Positions 61,615 through 64,000 of a stretch of 64,000 bases of DNA are shown one piece after another. Origin of the DNA: Cytophagaceae bacterium (GTDB lineage: Bacteria > Bacteroidota > Bacteroidia > Flavobacteriales > Flavobacteriaceae); NCBI GenBank assembly GCA_002710685.1, contig PALD01000075.1:33146-97145 (forward strand). The letters are read 5' to 3'. The notes under the pieces were generated by a model. It did no database searches, was not told the DNA's origin, and worked only from the letters and a program-made list of their open reading frames with translations. The position numbers and the translations under genes were made by a program. Position 1 is the stretch's first letter; every line of letters begins with the position of its first letter.

Positions 61615-61676
61615 ATGTTTATGGGTTGTTCTGCTGGCAAATTTAGCATTTTGAATCGAGACCCTGTCGGGGTACT

Positions 61677-61693
61677 TTTGGCTTTGAGCCAAA
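61677..61693. repeat. Dispersed palindrome, TTTGGCTTTGAGCCAAA type
   Basis: TTTGGCT and AGCCAAA arms flank TTG, between pth and the rplY terminator. Confidence 0.8.
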
Positions 61694-61694
61694 T

Positions 61695-61722
61695 AAAAAC
61701 ACCCGCCATATGGACGGGTGCT
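61695..61722 (-). terminator. Rho-independent terminator behind rplY/ctc
   Basis: On the minus strand CACCCG pairs with CGGGTG, extended inwards by TCC/GG around a short loop and followed by T residues. It separates rplY from pth. Confidence 0.8.
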
Positions 61723-61745
61723 TGTTTATAGACCTTAAAAGGGAT

Positions 61746-62381
61746 TTACTCAGTTGCAGTGGTTTCTTCTTCAGATGCTGCTGCTTCTGCTCCTTCTTCA
61801 GTTGCTCCTTCTTCATCTTCATCTTCGTCCTCGATAACGTTACGTGATGTCCTTACTTGACATACCACGGTGTTCTCAGGGTGCATGAACTTATAGTCAT
61901 CATTTGCAAGTTCAGTGATGTACAACTTGTTGCCTATCTTGAGGTTCGTGATATCTGCCTCGATATAATCTGGCAGGTTCTTGGGGAGTGCCTTAACGCG
62001 CAGGGTACGGTTTGTCTTGCGCAGTACACCACCGTTGCGCACACCACGGGAGTTACCTGTAAAGTGTACGGGGATGGTAAGGGATACTTCCTTGTCCTCA
62101 AAGATTTGATAGAAATCTATATGAAGGATGCGATCTGTCACCGCGTGGAACTGGATGTCCTGAAGGATGGCCATGTAGGTCTCTCCATCAAGTTCAATCG
62201 TGGCGGTGTGCGCATCTGGAGTGTAAACCAAATCTTTAAACGCTAGTTCATGTGCGCTGAAGTGTATTGGTTCATCCCCTCCGTATATTACGCAAGGAAC
62301 CTCTCCAGCATTACGTAAGGCTTTTGTTGCTTTCTTGCCCACGCTTTCTCTTTTAGATCCTGTGATCGTGATTGACTTCAT
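61746..62381 (-). CDS. rplY: 50S ribosomal protein L25, long Ctc form
   Basis: The 211-residue product has the L25 N-terminal 5S rRNA-binding barrel ([36 protein letters not shown]) and the TL5/Ctc C-terminal domain. A long Glu/Ala-rich acidic tail ends the protein. It follows prs after 26 bp, an order common in bacteria. It is complete. Confidence 0.96.
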   Translation of the reverse strand: MKSITITGSKRESVGKKATKALRNAGEVPCVIYGGDEPIHFSAHELAFKDLVYTPDAHTATIELDGETYMAILQDIQFHAVTDRILHIDFYQIFEDKEVSLTIPVHFTGNSRGVRNGGVLRKTNRTLRVKALPKNLPDYIEADITNLKIGNKLYITELANDDYKFMHPENTVVCQVRTSRNVIEDEDEDEEGATEEGAEAAASEEETTATE

Positions 62382-62407
62382 TTTAAATTATATTAAGTAT
62401 TAAATAT

Positions 62408-63349
62408 TTACATGATAAACTTAGATGCGATGCTGGTGTTTGTGTTTACACGGTGCATCACATCTGCAAAAAGGGCTGCACAGCTCAATACCCTTAATTT
62501 GGGGCTTTCCCTTTTTAAGGGGATGCTGTCTGTGACTATGAGCTCTTCCAGCTTGCTGTTTTCTAACCTTTCATAGGCATTGCCACTTAGGATTGCATGG
62601 GTGCAAATCGCGCGTACGCTTTTTGCGCCTTTTTCAATCATGAGGTCTGCCGCCTTGGTCAGTGTCCCGGCAGTGTCCACAAGGTCATCTGCGAGCACTA
62701 CGTTCCTACCTTCAACGTTGCCTATGAGTTCCATATGGCTGATGACGTTTGCCTTTTCCCGCTGCTTGTAGCAGATGACCACATCACTGTCCAGTGCCTT
62801 GCTATATGCATAGGCTCTTTTTGAACCGCCCATGTCTGGGGATGCAATGGTCAGGTTGTCCAGGTTGAGGCTCTTGAGGTAGGGCAGGAAGATGGTGGAT
62901 GCAAAAAGGTGGTCTACCGGTTTTTCAAAGAATCCCTGGATTTGATCAGCATGGAGGTCCATGGTGATGATCCTGGTGGCACCGGCGGTCTCCAGCAGGT
63001 TGGCGATAAGCTTTGCTGCTATGGGAACGCGCGGTTTGTCTTTTCTATCCTGTCTTGCCCATCCATAATACGGCATTACCGCGGTTATGTGCCTTGCTGA
63101 TGCGCGTTTGGCGGCATCAAGCATCAGCAACATTTCCATAAGGTTCTCACTGCTGGGCATGGTTGACCCTATCAAGAAAACCCTTGACCCCCTAACGGAT
63201 TCTTCAAATGACGGTTGAAACTCGCCATCACTGTAGGTATTTGTGATGATCTTACCTAGCTCTTGGCCATATTCCTTTGCGATCTTCTCAGCAAGGGCGT
63301 GGCTTTGAGTACATGGAAAAATCTTAGCTTCTGGGGCCGGTATGGACAT
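62408..63349 (-). CDS. prs: Ribose-phosphate pyrophosphokinase
   Basis: The 313-residue product makes phosphoribosyl pyrophosphate from ribose 5-phosphate and ATP for nucleotide, His, Trp and NAD synthesis. Seen are the PRPP-binding motif VLADDLVDTAGTLTKAA, the metal-site MDLHADQIQGFF and the catalytic loop near CYKQREKANV. It is the first gene of the prs-rplY pair. The window also encodes a RES toxin, a family for which Prs is one known target. Confidence 0.98.
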   Translation of the reverse strand: MSIPAPEAKIFPCTQSHALAEKIAKEYGQELGKIITNTYSDGEFQPSFEESVRGSRVFLIGSTMPSSENLMEMLLMLDAAKRASARHITAVMPYYGWARQDRKDKPRVPIAAKLIANLLETAGATRIITMDLHADQIQGFFEKPVDHLFASTIFLPYLKSLNLDNLTIASPDMGGSKRAYAYSKALDSDVVICYKQREKANVISHMELIGNVEGRNVVLADDLVDTAGTLTKAADLMIEKGAKSVRAICTHAILSGNAYERLENSKLEELIVTDSIPLKRESPKLRVLSCAALFADVMHRVNTNTSIASKFIM

Positions 63350-63389
63350 TACTATCTTAATTTTGTGCTACTTCGCTCAAAAAGAGGTG

Positions 63390-63397
63390 CAAATTTA
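63390..63397 (-). promoter_or_regulatory. Probable -7 box (TAAATTTG) of prs
   Basis: TAAATTTG on the minus strand matches TAnnTTTG and lies about 40 bp before the prs start. Confidence 0.5.
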
Positions 63398-63424
63398 GAA
63401 ATTAATTTGTGTCTGATGCATGAA

Positions 63425-63441
63425 AATGTTTTAAAAACATT
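63425..63441. repeat. Perfect AT-rich inverted repeat between prs and the tRNA promoter
   Basis: AATGTTTT and AAAACATT are perfect 8-bp arms around one A, about 30 bp from both the prs -7 box and the tRNA -7 box. Its role is unknown. Confidence 0.5.
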
Positions 63442-63461
63442 CAAATAATTGAAATTATTTA

Positions 63462-63469
63462 TACTTTTG
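63462..63469 (+). promoter_or_regulatory. Probable -7 box (TACTTTTG) of the tRNA-Leu locus
   Basis: The octamer matches TAnnTTTG and lies 11 bp before the first, truncated tRNA copy. Confidence 0.55.
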
Positions 63470-63480
63470 CCGTCCCAATT

Positions 63481-63526
63481 GCCTTGGTGGCGGAATTGGT
63501 AGACGCGCTGGATTCAAAATCCAAAT
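63481..63526 (+). pseudogene. 5' half of a tRNA-Leu (truncated copy)
   Basis: GCCTTGG, the D arm GCGGAATTGGTAGACGC and an anticodon arm with TTCAAAA (anticodon CAA) closely follow the intact tRNA-Leu located 20 bp downstream. No variable arm, no T arm with GGTTCGA and no 3' strand CCAAGGC follow. It cannot fold as a tRNA. It differs from the intact gene in its acceptor stem, so it is not a simple copy. An assembly collapse of a tandem tRNA array is an alternative explanation. Confidence 0.8.
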
Positions 63527-63547
63527 TTGAGAAGGGAAAAAAAGTAT

Positions 63548-63630
63548 GCCGAAGTGGTGGAATTGGTAGACACGATGGATTCAAAATCCATTGCTCACAA
63601 GGCTTGCGGGTTCGATTCCCGCCTTCGGTA
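63548..63630 (+). tRNA. tRNA-Leu(CAA)
   Basis: The 83-nt gene folds into a full tRNA. The acceptor stem GCCGAAG pairs with CTTCGGT, with discriminator A. The anticodon stem ATGGA/TCCAT has loop TTCAAAA, giving anticodon CAA. The T arm is GCGGG-TTCGATT-CCCGC. The long variable arm between is typical of tRNA-Leu. CCA is not encoded. A terminator follows directly. Confidence 0.95.
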
Positions 63631-63637
63631 CTAAAAA

Positions 63638-63667
63638 AGCTGAGATGAAAATCTCGGCTTTTTTTAT
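63638..63667 (+). terminator. Rho-independent terminator behind tRNA-Leu
   Basis: AGCTGAGAT pairs with ATCTCGGCT (one G-T pair) around GAAA, followed by a run of T. Confidence 0.85.
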
Positions 63668-64000
63668 GACTTGGTACAACATAGGTACAACATTTTGCTA
63701 TTTTGAAGGCAACATTTTTATTGATGTTAAATTCTTCTATTTGTTTTTAAACCCTATGAATTTACTATCAGAATAATAAACTTTATCTAATCACGACCTT
63801 ACTTCTTCGTAAGGGAAGTTTATTATCATACAATATACACGCAAGGTAAACTCGTAAAATACTTCCATCAAAAGACTACGGCATAAAGCCAACGCTTCTT
63901 CCCCTACTCATTTATTCCGTTTCCTTTTGAGCCAAGATTTTATCTTCCGTTTGGTTTCTGCTCAAATATTGTTTAATCAAAAATTTGAGTATTATGACAA
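63668..64000. other. AT-rich stretch without a recognisable gene, with direct and nested inverted repeats
   Basis: No supported coding region is seen up to the window edge. GGTACAACAT occurs twice (63673-63682 and 63684-63693). A nested inverted repeat lies at 63773-63826: outer arms ATAATAAACTT/AAGTTTATTAT and inner arms CCTTAC/GTAAGG. CTCAAAT/ATTTGAG arms are at 63961-63989. The position directly 3' of a tRNA gene would suit an integrated element, but no integrase is visible in the window. Confidence 0.5.

Noticed and set aside
63591..63776. Small protein gene overlapping tRNA-Leu
   Set aside because: The frame starts inside the tRNA and runs through its terminator; no coding features are seen.
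1..64000. CRISPR array
   Set aside because: The many near-identical short words are isolated palindromes at irregular distances of hundreds of bases, not regularly spaced repeats with spacers, and no cas gene is present.

Overview
The window is a chromosomal segment of a Bacteroidota bacterium, most likely a (probably marine) member of the Flavobacteriaceae. The evidence is a C-terminal type IX secretion sorting domain, many lipoproteins with Bacteroidota-style lipoboxes, absence of Shine-Dalgarno sequences, several TAnnTTTG promoter -7 boxes, a Ctc-type L25, an Asp-kinase/OlsF-like aminolipid gene pair, and the 'ligase-associated' DNA repair gene set. No genus can be named from sequence alone. 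No rRNA, CRISPR array, insertion sequence or phage structural gene was seen. Coding density is high and genes are compact.

Layout. 1-11 kb: end of a secreted adhesin-like protein, a lipoprotein, a large outer-membrane beta-barrel protein, exonuclease III, an OmpA-family lipoprotein, an aldo/keto reductase and two exported glycosidase-like proteins (GH20-like and GH43-like), the latter directly behind acetyl-CoA synthetase. 11-25 kb: acs, small exported proteins, a histone-deacetylase-family enzyme, the RNA-binding factor Tex, two AT-rich exported proteins of unknown function, metG, an LD-carboxypeptidase and a YraN protein. 24.6-25.6 kb: a complete Xre/RES toxin-antitoxin pair with a perfect inverted repeat at its promoter. 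25.7-37 kb: mfd, DoxX, a second exported LD-carboxypeptidase paired with a PBP4-type D,D-carboxypeptidase, a flavoprotein disulfide reductase-like enzyme, a strongly AT-rich membrane-anchored beta-helix-like protein, and a TspO-related membrane protein. 36.6-43.3 kb: the repair set PdeM phosphoesterase, Lhr-like helicase, ATP-dependent DNA ligase and beta-lactamase-fold exonuclease, interrupted by a VOC gene and hairpin repeats. 43.6-55.5 kb: a TerB-like protein, a hybrid sensor kinase with a degenerate ATPase region, an SSAT-like acetyltransferase overlapping aspartate kinase, a bifunctional acyltransferase, ArsR and MarR regulators each with an obvious operator palindrome, a 2-hydroxyacid dehydrogenase, a thioesterase, MgtE, RsmA and DUF4286. 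55.5-63.4 kb: a TPR protein, serS, an HTTM (gamma-carboxylase-like) membrane protein, ribF, pth, rplY/ctc and prs, all on the minus strand. 63.4-64 kb: a truncated tRNA-Leu copy followed by an intact tRNA-Leu(CAA) and a gene-free AT-rich stretch with repeats.

The most striking signal is a family of short dispersed palindromes (centres such as TTTCGCGAAA, TTGGCTTTCGCCAA and TTTCGCTTAAAGCGAAA) found at more than 35 places, roughly once every 1.5-2 kb, both between genes and in frame inside conserved genes. In proteins they appear as recurring words such as AFAK, FGES, FRES and SAKA. Their function is not known to me; candidates are a mobile or self-spreading palindromic element, a DNA-uptake or chromosome-organisation signal, a methylation target, or terminators when placed just behind stop codons.
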